From NCBI RefSeq assembly GCF_019278465.1, contig NZ_CP058983.1, positions 1,239,501 through 1,303,500 of the forward strand: a stretch of 64,000 nucleotides of DNA, in the 5' to 3' direction. A program made the translations under genes and the position numbers. Numbering within the stretch: position 1 is the stretch's first letter; every line of letters begins with the position of its first letter. Source of the stretch: Tenacibaculum sp. AHE14PA. Its GTDB lineage: Bacteria; Bacteroidota; Bacteroidia; Flavobacteriales; Flavobacteriaceae. The notes beneath the pieces are model-generated. The model was not told the origin of the DNA, searched no databases, and was given only the letters and a program-made list of their open reading frames with translations. Shown here piece by piece: positions 39,654 through 49,294 of this stretch.

Positions 39654-41219
39654 TTATTTAGCAACATTAACAGCTCTTGTTTCACGAATCACAGTAACTT
39701 TTACTTGCCCTGGATACGTCATATCATTCTGTATTTTTTGTGAAATATTAAATGATAATTCAGCTGCTTTAGTATCATTTACCTTAGCACTTTCTACCAT
39801 TACTCTTAATTCACGACCTGCCTGTATAGCATATGCTTTTTGCACACCACTAAATCCGAAGGCGATATCTTCTAAATCTTTTAAACGTTGAATATAAGAA
39901 TCTAATACCTGACGACGTGCGCCTGGTCTTGCTCCTGAAATAGCATCACAAACCTGAACGATAGGTGATAATAAACTCTTCATTTCTATCTCGTCGTGGT
40001 GAGCTCCAATGGCATTACAAACATCTGGTTTTTCACCAAACTTCTCTGCCCATTGCATTCCTAATAAAGCATGCGGTAATTCACTTTCTGTTTCTGGCAC
40101 TTTACCAATATCATGTAATAAACCTGCACGTTTAGCTGCTTTAGCATTTAAGCCCATTTCTGATGCCATAATACCACAAAGATTTGCTACTTCACGCGAG
40201 TGTTGTAATAAATTCTGACCATAAGAAGAACGGTATTTCATACGTCCAACTATTTTTATTAATTCAGGATGTAAACCATGAATTCCTAAATCGATAACAG
40301 TACGTTTACCAACTTCTATAATTTCTTGACTAATTTGTTTTTCTGTTTTCTTAACAACCTCCTCAATTCTTGCTGGGTGAATTCTTCCGTCTGTTACTAA
40401 TTTATGCATTGATAAACGAGCAATTTCTCTACGAACAGGATCAAAACAAGATAAAATAATTGCTTCAGGTGTGTCATCTACAATAATTTCTACTCCGGTA
40501 GCGGCTTCTAAAGCACGAATATTACGTCCTTCACGACCAATAATTCTACCTTTAACATCGTCTGATTCTAAATTAAAAACAGATACACAGTTTTCTACAG
40601 CTTGCTCTACTCCTACTCTTTGTATTGTATTTAATACAATTTTACGAGCATCTTGTTGCGCTGTCATTTTAGCTTCTTCAACAGCGTTTTGTACAAACGA
40701 CATTGCATCTGCTTTTGCTTCATCTTTTAAAGATGAAACTAACTCTGTTTTCGCATCTTCTGCTGATAAGCCAGAAATTTGCTCTAACATATCTACCTGA
40801 CGTTTGTGTTGTTTCTCTAAATCAGATTCTTTTTTATCTAAAAAATCTAATTTATAATCAAAGTCTGCTTCTTTCTTCTCTACAGATTTGTTTAATTTTT
40901 TATTTTTATCTAATTCAGAAGAAACTTGACTTTCTTTATCTCTAATTCTCTTCTCAACATCAGACATCTTTTTTTCTCTAGAAAATATTACCTTTTCATG
41001 CTCTGATTTTAGCTCTATAAACTTTTCTTTGGCTTGTAATATTTTATCTTTTTTTATTGCATCAGCCTCTACTTTGGCCTCTTTTACAATATTTCTCGCT
41101 TGCTTTTTTGTTTCTTGTATTAATTTATTAGCGGCCGATTTTTCTAATACCTTAGCGATTACAAAACCTATTGCTATACCTATAATTCCTGCTAATACAG
41201 GAAATAATATTCCATCCAT
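39654..41219 (-). CDS. rny: Ribonuclease Y
   Basis: A 521-residue membrane-anchored endoribonuclease that starts mRNA decay. The N-terminal helix ([21 protein letters not shown]) is followed by ~150 residues of coiled coil ([21 protein letters not shown] onward). A KH domain follows ([15 protein letters not shown]), then an HD domain ([12 protein letters not shown], with AIGAHHDE). Length and layout are canonical. A ~165-nt 6S-like RNA and zapA lie upstream on the same strand. Confidence 0.97.
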   Translation of the reverse strand: MDGILFPVLAGIIGIAIGFVIAKVLEKSAANKLIQETKKQARNIVKEAKVEADAIKKDKILQAKEKFIELKSEHEKVIFSREKKMSDVEKRIRDKESQVSSELDKNKKLNKSVEKKEADFDYKLDFLDKKESDLEKQHKRQVDMLEQISGLSAEDAKTELVSSLKDEAKADAMSFVQNAVEEAKMTAQQDARKIVLNTIQRVGVEQAVENCVSVFNLESDDVKGRIIGREGRNIRALEAATGVEIIVDDTPEAIILSCFDPVRREIARLSMHKLVTDGRIHPARIEEVVKKTEKQISQEIIEVGKRTVIDLGIHGLHPELIKIVGRMKYRSSYGQNLLQHSREVANLCGIMASEMGLNAKAAKRAGLLHDIGKVPETESELPHALLGMQWAEKFGEKPDVCNAIGAHHDEIEMKSLLSPIVQVCDAISGARPGARRQVLDSYIQRLKDLEDIAFGFSGVQKAYAIQAGRELRVMVESAKVNDTKAAELSFNISQKIQNDMTYPGQVKVTVIRETRAVNVAK

Positions 41220-41239
41220 AATTTTAATTTGATTGTATA

Positions 41240-41404
41240 AAAAAAGCCTACATTAATATGGGTTTTATAAACTCCGAAAAAACAGGTTTAGGACTAACTG
41301 GCTTATCAAGGATCCGATCTAAAATCGGCTTGCTTTACGAACCAAGACTCATCCTTTCTAAATAAATAGTGTTGAGTTTAACAAACAATGTACTAATGTA
41401 GGCA
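41240..41404 (-). ncRNA. ssrS: 6S-like RNA (ssrS type) between zapA and rny
   Basis: On the minus strand a closing stem pairs GCCTACATTA (41394-41403) with TAATGTAGGC (41246-41255), followed at once by a T7 run. Inside are a second stem (41374-41380 with 41268-41274), a large open region, then an apical arm made of AAGGAT/ATCCTT (41351-41356 with 41308-41313) and CCGAT/ATCGG. A rod with terminal loop, central bubble and closing stem is the 6S RNA plan, and the position beside zapA echoes the zapA-ssrS linkage of other bacteria. It may correspond to the 6S-Flavo family. 6S RNA sequesters RNA polymerase in stationary phase. Confidence 0.7.
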
Positions 41405-41432
41405 GTATATTAATAATGTATTTTAAAGAACG

Positions 41433-41720
41433 TTACAAATGCTTATCTAACAAGTTAGCTAAATCATTTATTTTATTTATTACTTCAGTATTTTCTTTAG
41501 TATTGGTTAAAGATACTATTTCTGATTTCGATGCAAATTGCAATGCGCACATTGCCAATACATCTTGTTTATCTGATACTGCATAACTTTGTTCAAACTT
41601 AGCAATTAAATCGTTAATGTTTTTTGCTGCACTACGCATCCCTTGTTCTTCATCTGTGTTTTCTACACTCAACGGGTACGTTCTTCCTGCAATTACTACA
41701 TTAACTTTAATCTTTGCCAT
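41433..41720 (-). CDS. zapA: Cell division protein ZapA
   Basis: A 95-residue FtsZ-ring stabiliser: KVNVVIAGRTYPLSVENTDEEQGMRSAAKNINDLI is the N-terminal ZapA globular domain, followed by a coiled-coil helix. It is paired with a small coiled-coil gene 12 bp upstream and the 6S-like RNA downstream. Confidence 0.92.
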   Translation of the reverse strand: MAKIKVNVVIAGRTYPLSVENTDEEQGMRSAAKNINDLIAKFEQSYAVSDKQDVLAMCALQFASKSEIVSLTNTKENTEVINKINDLANLLDKHL

Positions 41721-41732
41721 GTAAAGAACTTT

Positions 41733-42023
41733 TTATGAATTCAAAAGAGTAATGCATTTATCAATCTCTCGAACTAATGTATTTATTTTGAGTTTTGTTT
41801 CTCTTGTATTTTCGTTACTGCCTTCTATAGTTTTAGCAATTTTTAGCAATTTATATTCTTCTTGCTCTTTATTTAATTCTTGCTGTTTTTCTTGTAATAA
41901 AATTTGTAACTCTGCATTATTTTGAAGCAATACTTGGTTTTCTTCTTTTAAAAATTCATACCTCGAAAGTAGATTTTTTAACTTATCTTCCAGTAAATGA
42001 ATTGCTTCTAAAGGGTTACTCAT
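41733..42023 (-). CDS. Small coiled-coil protein upstream of zapA
   Basis: A 96-residue protein that is nearly all heptad repeat (LLEDKLKNLLSRYEFLKEEN, then a QNNAELQILLQEKQQEL segment). Its short gap to zapA and coiled-coil nature suggest a ZapB-like partner in Z-ring organisation. That is inference; sequence similarity to ZapB cannot be established by eye. Confidence 0.75.
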   Translation of the reverse strand: MSNPLEAIHLLEDKLKNLLSRYEFLKEENQVLLQNNAELQILLQEKQQELNKEQEEYKLLKIAKTIEGSNENTRETKLKINTLVREIDKCITLLNS

Positions 42024-42174
42024 TTATTTGTGAGAATAAAACTATACTTACAAAGTTATCAATATAGAACTTAAATAACAACTATTTTAATGTTTTTTTA
42101 ACAACACTACTGATTATAAGACATCTAAGTGTTTTAGCTTATTTTTAGTATTTTTGTTTTAAAACCGCTATATC

Positions 42175-43866
42175 TTGAAATTTTATTTTTCTATTATTTT
42201 TTTAGTATTCTATTATACAGTTAATGCACAAAAGCAATACCCTAAAAATTACTTTACTTCTCCTTTAAAAATACCGATTGTTTTATCAGGTACTTTTGGT
42301 GAATTAAGAAGTAACCACTTTCATTCGGGTATCGACATTAAAACTCAAGGTAAAGAAGGTTTACCAATTTACGCAGCCGCAAACGGATATGTTTCTCGCA
42401 TAAAAGTATCGCAATATGGTTTTGGTAAAGCAATATACCTTAAACACCCTAACGGATATACAACTGTATACGCGCACCTTAAAAATTTTAAACCTGTTAT
42501 TCAGAAATACGTTAAAGGAATTCAGTACAAGAAAAAGAGTTATCAAACGGGTAACTTATTTCCGAAGCAAGATCAATTTCCTGTTAGCAAAGGCCAAATT
42601 ATTGGTTATAGTGGTGACACTGGCGGCTCTGGCGGACCACATTTGCATTACGAAATTAGAGATACTAAAACAGAGCGTATTATAAACCCTTTACATTTCG
42701 GAATAACTGTAACTGATGATACGTCGCCTAGTATTAAAAAAATAATGGCTTATCCTTTAAACGAACAGTCACGAATTAATAATTCTAGCTTAAAATCGGT
42801 TTTATCATTTAAAAAAATCAGTGAAAATAATTTTATTAGCGAAAGTATTACTGCTAGCGGAATTATTGGTTTCGGAATTAGTGTTTTTGATAGATTAAAT
42901 GGCGCTTTAAACAAAAACGGAATTTACAGTTTAGAGATGAAAGTAAATGGTAGCAGAGTTTATTATCACGATGTTGAAACTTTTTCTTTTTCTGAAAGCA
43001 AATACATCAATTTATTAATTGATTATAAACACTACAAAACGTACAGAAGTAAAGTGCAAAAAACACATAAGGTAGATGCCAACAAATTAAGTTTATATGA
43101 AAACTTAATAAACAATGGTAAAATACTTGTTGAAAAAAACGCAAGCTATAATGTTGAAATTATTGCTAAAGATTTTAAAAACAATACTGCCTCTGTTAAA
43201 ATACCTGTAAGAGGTGTAGAAAGTAATTTAGTATATCAACAAAAAGACACTACAAATTATAAAATTGTTGCTAAAAACTTTCAAAAATTTACGCTTAACA
43301 ATGTAACCGTTGCTTTTCCTAAAAACACTTTTTACGAAGATTGTTTTATCGATTTTTCTTTTAAGGACGGTATTGCTAAAATTCATAACAAAACAAAACC
43401 AATAGACAAGCGCTACACATTAACTTTCGAAACCTCTTTTTTAAACGAGCAACAAAAACAGCAAGTATATATTGCCAATGTTACAAACACCAAATACCCC
43501 AGGTATGTTTCTACAAGAAAAAATATCAATAAAATATATACTACCACGAAAATTTTAGGAGATTACACATTGCTTTATGATACTGAAAAGCCCACCATTA
43601 AGTTGTACAATTTTAATGACAAACAGTGGATATCAAAAAACAAAACTTTAAAAGTAAAAATTAAAGACAGCGATTCTGGTATAAAAAATTACCGTGCAAC
43701 CATAGATGGTAGCTGGGTATTAATGGAATACAACCATAAAAAAGGAATTCTTACGTACGATTTTACAGATAAAAAGTTGGTTGGTAGCAAACATCTTTTT
43801 AAACTTGTAGTTTCTGACAATGTTGGAAATATAAAGACTGTTACCGCAACATTCTTCAAAAAATAA
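42175..43866 (+). CDS. Secreted M23 (LytM) family metallopeptidase
   Basis: A 563-residue protein starting at TTG (42175), giving a good signal peptide (MKFYFSIIFLVFYYTVNAQK). The LytM domain lies near the N-terminus: FHSGIDIKTQGKEGLPIYAA, YGKAIYL-type strand, and the HxH zinc motif in GGPHLHYEIRD. The long C-terminal part (about 190-563) is beta-rich, with an Ig-like segment near the end (KIKDSDSGIKNYRATIDGSW). It likely cleaves or binds peptidoglycan cross-links. The following TonB-receptor gene starts 12 bp later. Confidence 0.9.
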   Translation: MKFYFSIIFLVFYYTVNAQKQYPKNYFTSPLKIPIVLSGTFGELRSNHFHSGIDIKTQGKEGLPIYAAANGYVSRIKVSQYGFGKAIYLKHPNGYTTVYAHLKNFKPVIQKYVKGIQYKKKSYQTGNLFPKQDQFPVSKGQIIGYSGDTGGSGGPHLHYEIRDTKTERIINPLHFGITVTDDTSPSIKKIMAYPLNEQSRINNSSLKSVLSFKKISENNFISESITASGIIGFGISVFDRLNGALNKNGIYSLEMKVNGSRVYYHDVETFSFSESKYINLLIDYKHYKTYRSKVQKTHKVDANKLSLYENLINNGKILVEKNASYNVEIIAKDFKNNTASVKIPVRGVESNLVYQQKDTTNYKIVAKNFQKFTLNNVTVAFPKNTFYEDCFIDFSFKDGIAKIHNKTKPIDKRYTLTFETSFLNEQQKQQVYIANVTNTKYPRYVSTRKNINKIYTTTKILGDYTLLYDTEKPTIKLYNFNDKQWISKNKTLKVKIKDSDSGIKNYRATIDGSWVLMEYNHKKGILTYDFTDKKLVGSKHLFKLVVSDNVGNIKTVTATFFKK

Positions 43867-43878
43867 ACTATAAAACCC

Positions 43879-46323
43879 TTGAAAAAACTACTTTTTTTAC
43901 TGCTATTCCCTTCATTAATTTTTGCTCAAAAAACAGCAATTGTAAAAGGTACCATAACTAATAAATTTAACATTCCTATAGAAGGTGTGGCCATTACATA
44001 CCTATCTGGAGGAACTACAACCAACGCCAACGGAGATTATACTTTTACCATACCCATGCGTAAAACGGTTGCCGTAACATTTAGTCACGTTTCCTACAAA
44101 ACGATTACAAAAAAATTTACTTCGAGAGGTAAAAAAACATTTAACTTCTCTCCTTCTCTTACTTTTAAAACAGAACAATTAGAAGAGGTTAGTCTTAAAA
44201 ACCTAAAAAAGGAAGCACAAGGAATTACAAAAATCGACACAAAAAAAGTTAAGAAAATTTTAGGTGCCAACGCAGGTGTAGAAAATATTTTAATGACCCT
44301 GCCAGGTGTTAGCAATAATAACGAATTAAGTACTCAATATAATGTTCGTGGTGGTAATTTTGATGAAAACTTAGTATATGTAAACGGCATAGAAGTATAT
44401 CGTCCGTTTTTAATACGTTCGGGGCAACAAGAAGGCCTTAGCTTTATCAATCCGCAAATGGTGCAAAATATTAATTTTTCCGCAGGCGGATTTCAAGCAA
44501 AATACGGCGACAAACTTTCTTCTGTTTTAGACATCACGTATCGCAAACCAACGGAATTTGGTGCGCAACTAGATGTTAGTTTATTAGGCGGAAGTTTTAC
44601 GATAGAACATGCTTTTTTAAATAATAAGTTAAGTGCCATTGTTGGTGTTCGTTATCGCGATAACAGTTTGTTTGTTAACAGTAAGCAAGTAGATGTAAAT
44701 TTTAAACCAACTTTTACCGACGTACAATCTTTTTTAACCTACAAAGCAACCGATAAAGTTACTTTCAATTTTTTAAGTAACTTTTCTTTAAATAATTATA
44801 ATTACGAACCATTAACAAGAAAAACACGTTTTGGTACGTTGGTAAATCCGTTAGAATTAATTGTTTTTTATCAAGGGCAAGAAAAAGATCAATTTAAAAC
44901 ACTTTTTGGTGCTTTTTCTACCGATTATCAAGTAAATGATAACTTAAAAATTACAGGAACCATTTCTTCTTTTAATACGCAAGAAGAAGAATATTTTGAT
45001 ATTGCCGCTTCTTATAATTTAGGAGAAGTGGATAGTAATATTGGATCTGAAAATTTTGGAGAGGTCGCTTTTTCACAAGGAATCGGGTCGCAAATTAACC
45101 ATGCCCGCAACGATTTAGATGCCTTAATAAGTAATATTCAACTTAAAGCCACTTTAAAAGATGGTAAAAACGAATGGAAAACAGGCGTAAAATATCAAAC
45201 AGAAAATATAAAAGATCGCATACGTGAATGGGAAATGATAGATTCTTTAGGTTTCACCGTACGTCCGCCAAACCTTACTGGTAACAATCAACCTTACGAA
45301 CCTTTTGCAGGACCCATCGAACCATTTAATACTGTTAGAGCAAATAATGATGTAGATATTAATCGTGTTTCGGGTTTTTTACAATTCAGCAGAAAAAGTA
45401 ATTGGAAAAATCATCAAATATGGATGAATGTTGGTGTACGCGCTCATAATTGGAGTGTAAAAACCGCTAACGAAAGCGCTGAAAATCAAATTATATTTAG
45501 TCCAAGAGCTCAGTTTGCTATCAAACCAGATTGGGATAAAGATATGTTGTTTCGAATCTCTGGTGGTTGGTATTCTCAGCCTCCGTTTTATAAAGAGTTA
45601 AGAGGTTATGACGGTCAAATTAATCCGAAGGTAAAAGCCCAAAAATCAATTCATTTAGTTGCAGGTAATGAGTACAGTTTTACCATGTGGCAACGTCCTT
45701 TTAAACTAACAACCGAGTTGTATTATAAAGATTTATCTGATGTAAATTCGTATTCGGTAGACAATGTTCGTATTCGTTATAGAGCGGATAATGTAACTGA
45801 TGCTTATGCCTACGGATTAGATATTCGTTTAAACGGAGAATTTGTACCTGGTAACGATAGTTGGGTAAGTTTTGGTTACTTAAAAACCGAAGAAAACATC
45901 AACAATCAAGGATATATTGCAAGACCAACTGATCAGCGCTTAAAATTCGGTGTTTTATTTCAGGATTATGTGCCTAATATACCTGATTTAAAAGCCTATT
46001 TAAATATTGTTTATAATACAGGGCTTCCGGGTGGCGCTCCTGCTTATTCAGATGTATATCAATATCAAAATAGATTAAATGATTACAAACGTGCTGATGT
46101 AGGAATATCCTACGTATTTACAGACGCCAACAAAAAAAGACCGACTGGTTTTTTGCGTAATTTTAAAGAACTAACTGCTGGTTTAGAACTTTTTAATTTA
46201 TTTGATATCAGAAATTCGATAACCAATACCTGGGTTCGTGACGCCTACAGCAAACAACAATACGGAATTCCGAATTACATGACAGGTAGAGTTTTAAACT
46301 TAAAAATAGGAATGCAGTTTTAA
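43879..46323 (+). CDS. TonB-dependent outer-membrane receptor with carboxypeptidase-regulatory domain
   Basis: An 814-residue protein (TTG start 43879; signal peptide MKKLLFLLLFPSLIFAQ). Residues about 20-110 are a CarboxypepD_reg-like beta-sandwich (GTITNKFNIPIEGVAITYL). The plug domain follows (TLPGVSNNNELSTQYNVRGG, VYVNGIEVYRP), then a beta-barrel ending in a terminal aromatic strand (LNLKIGMQF). No SusD partner follows, so it is not a typical polysaccharide locus; the ligand is unknown. It is the last chromosomal gene before the cassette array. Confidence 0.92.
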   Translation: MKKLLFLLLFPSLIFAQKTAIVKGTITNKFNIPIEGVAITYLSGGTTTNANGDYTFTIPMRKTVAVTFSHVSYKTITKKFTSRGKKTFNFSPSLTFKTEQLEEVSLKNLKKEAQGITKIDTKKVKKILGANAGVENILMTLPGVSNNNELSTQYNVRGGNFDENLVYVNGIEVYRPFLIRSGQQEGLSFINPQMVQNINFSAGGFQAKYGDKLSSVLDITYRKPTEFGAQLDVSLLGGSFTIEHAFLNNKLSAIVGVRYRDNSLFVNSKQVDVNFKPTFTDVQSFLTYKATDKVTFNFLSNFSLNNYNYEPLTRKTRFGTLVNPLELIVFYQGQEKDQFKTLFGAFSTDYQVNDNLKITGTISSFNTQEEEYFDIAASYNLGEVDSNIGSENFGEVAFSQGIGSQINHARNDLDALISNIQLKATLKDGKNEWKTGVKYQTENIKDRIREWEMIDSLGFTVRPPNLTGNNQPYEPFAGPIEPFNTVRANNDVDINRVSGFLQFSRKSNWKNHQIWMNVGVRAHNWSVKTANESAENQIIFSPRAQFAIKPDWDKDMLFRISGGWYSQPPFYKELRGYDGQINPKVKAQKSIHLVAGNEYSFTMWQRPFKLTTELYYKDLSDVNSYSVDNVRIRYRADNVTDAYAYGLDIRLNGEFVPGNDSWVSFGYLKTEENINNQGYIARPTDQRLKFGVLFQDYVPNIPDLKAYLNIVYNTGLPGGAPAYSDVYQYQNRLNDYKRADVGISYVFTDANKKRPTGFLRNFKELTAGLELFNLFDIRNSITNTWVRDAYSKQQYGIPNYMTGRVLNLKIGMQF

Positions 46324-46410
46324 TATTCTTGAAACCATCCAACAAAAAAACAAACTACTGATTTAAAACAACTTAACTAAAATTAACTACATATATTATC
46401 AATCATTTTG

Positions 46411-46418
46411 TATATTTG
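46411..46418 (+). promoter_or_regulatory. Candidate -7 box (TATATTTG) of the recombinase gene
   Basis: Exact TAnnTTTG, 7 bp before the recombinase ATG (46426), implying a very short leader. No clear -33 element. Confidence 0.45.
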
Positions 46419-46425
46419 GTAGTAT

Positions 46426-47613
46426 ATGAAAACTGAATCAACACCAAAAAAAGTAATTTCTGTAAAAAAAACATTGCATAGAAAAAAAGTAGTTTTATTA
46501 CTAACTTTTAAATATGATGATGTTATAATTAACCATATTAGGAGTTTAAAAAAATTTACTTGGAGTAAAACTCTACAAGGATGGGTTAGCCCTTTTACTG
46601 ATAAAACATTTTCTGACATACAACATCTTTTAAGTGATATTGCTGATATTAAAGTAGATGAATCGGTTACTAAAAAACTATATCACAGAGGTGTAAAAAC
46701 CGAACGTAAACTTACAAGCGCGAACAAAGAAATTATTCGGAATTATGTGAAATATTTGCGAGGTAAACGTTACAGTGAAAGCACGGTGCTTACGTATTTT
46801 ACTTTTATTGCTGATTTTATTGATTTTAGTCAGCCTGCACCAATCGAATCACTCACCAATAAGAATGTTGAGCTATTTATTGAAGCCATTTTTATTACCA
46901 GGAACTACAGTATAAGCTCGCAGCGACAATTTATAAGTGCTTTAAAATTGTTTGTTGTTTATTATCCTAAATGTAATATTGAGTCACTTACTTTAGAAAG
47001 ACCTAAAACCTCGAGGAAATTACCTTCCGTTTTATCACAACAAGAAGTTGTAACCTTATTACAAGTTACCAAAAACTTAAAACACCGTGCTATTTTGGCA
47101 ATGTTATATTCTGCCGGATTACGAATTGGAGAATTAACCAAACTCGAGTTAAGACATATTGATGTTACTAGAAGACAATTATTTGTACAAAACGGAAAAG
47201 GAAGAAAAGACCGGTATGTAATTTTAGCAGACAGTTTTTTACCTTTATTACAAAACTATATTAGCACTTATGTGCCGAAACGTTTTTTTGTTGAAAGCCC
47301 AACCGGAACAAAATATTCTGAAAGTAGCATTCGAAAATTCTTGCACACCTCTACCCGACTTGCCAACATAAAAAAACATGTTACTCCGCATACATTAAGG
47401 CACAGTTATGCTACACATTTATTAGAAAACGGTATTGGTTTACGTCATATTCAGGAATTATTAGGCCATGCAAAGCCAGAAACGACGATGATTTATACAC
47501 ACGTAGCTAAAAAGGATTTATTAGAAATAAAGAGTCCGCTAGACACTATATTATTGAGCCTACAAAAAAACACTTCAGAATCAGATCAGTTTTTAAACTC
47601 TAGAAAGGTTTAA
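46426..47613 (+). CDS. Xer-like tyrosine recombinase, candidate cassette integrase
   Basis: A 395-residue site-specific recombinase. Catalytic residues are all present: R233 (SAGLRIGEL), K258 (GKGRKDR), H322 and R325 (PHTLRHSYATHL), H348 (LLGHAKPET) and Y357 (MIYTHV). A core-binding domain spans about 95-185. The first ~80 residues form an extra domain (FKYDDVIINHIRSL, then W..TLQGWVSPF) that looks HARP-like. The K258-H322 distance of 64 residues is like XerD (72) and leaves no room for the IntI-specific insert (about 106 in IntI1). The C-terminal EIKSPLD does resemble the RSPLD tail of integron integrases. It is co-oriented with the cassettes. Confidence 0.9.
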   Translation: MKTESTPKKVISVKKTLHRKKVVLLLTFKYDDVIINHIRSLKKFTWSKTLQGWVSPFTDKTFSDIQHLLSDIADIKVDESVTKKLYHRGVKTERKLTSANKEIIRNYVKYLRGKRYSESTVLTYFTFIADFIDFSQPAPIESLTNKNVELFIEAIFITRNYSISSQRQFISALKLFVVYYPKCNIESLTLERPKTSRKLPSVLSQQEVVTLLQVTKNLKHRAILAMLYSAGLRIGELTKLELRHIDVTRRQLFVQNGKGRKDRYVILADSFLPLLQNYISTYVPKRFFVESPTGTKYSESSIRKFLHTSTRLANIKKHVTPHTLRHSYATHLLENGIGLRHIQELLGHAKPETTMIYTHVAKKDLLEIKSPLDTILLSLQKNTSESDQFLNSRKV

Positions 47614-47779
47614 GAAAAATAATGCCAATTATTTTTATATATTAGTAGCTCTTAAAAAAACATTTTATTGCTATGAAATGCATTTTTTAAGAGCTGATAA
47701 ACAAGAACAAAAGTTCCTTTTATCGGGAACTATATATTAAAAAAGAGGAAGTTATTTCTCTATATAACGAGTTGGGCAC
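47614..47779 (+). other. Candidate attI region between recombinase and first cassette
   Basis: Non-coding. It contains a 13-bp inverted repeat AGCTCTTAAAAAA/TTTTTTAAGAGCT (47647-47659 and 47683-47695), a second one AGTTCC/GGAACT (47712-47731), and ends at the first junction GTTGGGCAC (47771-47779), preceded by ATAACga. The large hairpin could also be the recombinase terminator, though no T run follows. No TAnnTTTG promoter facing the cassettes is visible. Confidence 0.5.
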
Positions 47780-47791
47780 AATTAAAAAAAA

Positions 47792-48454
47792 GTGGAAGAA
47801 AAAGAAACATTTGATAGAATTCTTAATTTAATTAGTTCAGACGACTTTCCAAAAGTTATGTCGGAAATGAAAAAATTAGATTCTAAAGCCAAAGATAGAT
47901 TAAATCTATTTCTCGCTAATAGAACTTTACATACCGAATCAGCAAGATACAGAGGTCGTGTTGTAGAAATGAGCATTTATCTTGAATTAATTTTAGCAAA
48001 ATTATTATCTCAATATTTTGCAAAAGATGAAAAAAAAGAATTACTCAATTCAATGGTTTTTGATAGAATGGACTTACAAAGAAAACTGAACACTTTAAAA
48101 AACATTCTTAAAACCCAACAACCCAAAATATGGAAAACGGAACAATCAAATTTGAAAAAAATTGACAAGTTAATTTCATTCAGAAACAATATCGCTCATT
48201 CTGTATTAAATTCATCGCCCGAATATTCTGAGAAAATCAGAAAAAAAGTTAACCAAATGACAAAAGAAGGAAAGACTGCAAACCATCTTGACGAAATCGA
48301 ATTTGGCTTTTACGAAAATCATCAATGGATATTTAAAACAATAAAATATTCAGAGGTCGAGGAATATCATAAAGGAATTTATGACGGAATAAGTAACATT
48401 GAAAATATTGGAAAACAAATAATTCCGAATTTTGAATCAACAGCTGAAAATTAA
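47792..48454 (+). CDS. Cassette 1: HEPN-like protein with RNNIAH motif
   Basis: A 220-residue helical protein starting at GTG (47792), 21 bp inside the cassette; the next in-frame ATG is at codon 43 or so and would remove conserved-looking helices. The phrase LISFRNNIAHSVL contains R131-N-N-I-A-H136, the Rx4H signature of HEPN RNases with the usual polar residue after R. No adjacent MNT nucleotidyltransferase is present in the cassette. It is repeated identically as cassette 6. A ribonuclease toxin or abortive-infection effector is plausible but unproven; many RNNIAH proteins are uncharacterised. Confidence 0.6.
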   Translation: MEEKETFDRILNLISSDDFPKVMSEMKKLDSKAKDRLNLFLANRTLHTESARYRGRVVEMSIYLELILAKLLSQYFAKDEKKELLNSMVFDRMDLQRKLNTLKNILKTQQPKIWKTEQSNLKKIDKLISFRNNIAHSVLNSSPEYSEKIRKKVNQMTKEGKTANHLDEIEFGFYENHQWIFKTIKYSEVEEYHKGIYDGISNIENIGKQIIPNFESTAEN

Positions 48455-48460
48455 ATAACT

Positions 48461-48592
48461 GTGCCCAACACCGTGCATAATTCATTGCTTACAAAGTTTT
48501 TCCTACGGAAAAACCTCGCGGCCTTCAAAGGCTTGTAATTGTCTACTATTTATTCGCTAAATTCACGCAAACAAATCATGCACAAACACGTT
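48461..48592 (+). repeat. attC-like site 1 (end of cassette 1)
   Basis: It opens with GTGCCCAAC, complementary to the cassette start GTTGGGCAC. The outer stem GTGCATAATT pairs with AATCATGCAC near the 3' end, and an inner hairpin GTTTTTCC/GGAAAAAC is present. It ends at GTT 48590. Identical to site 6. Confidence 0.85.
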
Positions 48593-48629
48593 ATGTGCAA
48601 GCTGAAGAAAAATTCGAACTAACGACAAA

Positions 48630-49145
48630 ATGACTGAACAATCAATAATAAAACAGATTGGAAAACCTGCTGAAATCGATTTACGAAAACCGAAAGCGAT
48701 TGGAAGTACAGGATTTTATTTAAAGTCATTTAAAACTAAAAATCCCGAGAACGAATCTCTAAAATTGGAATCGAAATGCAACTTTGAAAAGCGAACTGGC
48801 GGAATTTTATTACGTGCGAATTATTCCAATAAATTAACGACCATTCCCATTACAAATGAAAATATAATCGAAATTACTCTAAAGCGTGGAAAAGAAAATA
48901 TTGACCCATTTTTTCTCTCGCCAATGTGGTTTTTTTTAAAACTCGGAGTTTCTAAATTATACGCTCGATATTTTAGATTTAGACTTCACGAATATTCAAT
49001 TGACCAAATGGAACTGAATATCAAAACGACTGATTATGAAATGGATTTCATTGCAAACGGATATTTATTTGAGCGACAGTTGAGTTTCTTTGAGAATTTG
49101 AATTACGGAATTAAATTAAAAACGGAAATAAAAGCCAGCACATAA
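48630..49145 (+). CDS. Cassette 2: hypothetical protein
   Basis: A 171-residue protein of unknown family, mixed alpha/beta, no signal peptide. A hydrophobic stretch at about 95-110 (PFFLSPMWFFLKLGVSKLYA) might be membrane-associated or buried. Its TAA stop (49143-49145) is formed by the attC core GCACATAAC, so the reading frame runs to the recombination core. It begins 39 bp after the cassette start. It is the only gene of the cassette. No function can be assigned. Confidence 0.6.
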   Translation: MTEQSIIKQIGKPAEIDLRKPKAIGSTGFYLKSFKTKNPENESLKLESKCNFEKRTGGILLRANYSNKLTTIPITNENIIEITLKRGKENIDPFFLSPMWFFLKLGVSKLYARYFRFRLHEYSIDQMELNIKTTDYEMDFIANGYLFERQLSFFENLNYGIKLKTEIKAST

Positions 49146-49269
49146 CACCGTGCATAATTCATTAAGGTGGAATTTCCTTGCGGAATTTCCTCGCACTTTT
49201 ATTATCTTTCGTTCAAATTCGGAAAAGTGCTGCGCTCTTTTCCTTAACGAAATCATGCACAAATACGTT
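49138..49269 (+). repeat. attC-like site 2 (end of cassette 2)
   Basis: It opens with GCACATAAC (complement of the cassette start GTTATGTGC). The outer stem GTGCATAATTC pairs with AATCATGCAC; the inner near-palindrome is GGAATTTCC-ttgc-GGAATTTCC. It ends at GTT 49267. Confidence 0.83.
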
Positions 49270-49294
49270 ACCTGCAAGCTAAAAAAACGACAAT

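Noticed and set aside
47614..47790. A dedicated cassette promoter (Pc) of TAnnTTTG type
   Set aside because: I looked for the box in the plus direction and found none convincing, so no promoter was annotated.
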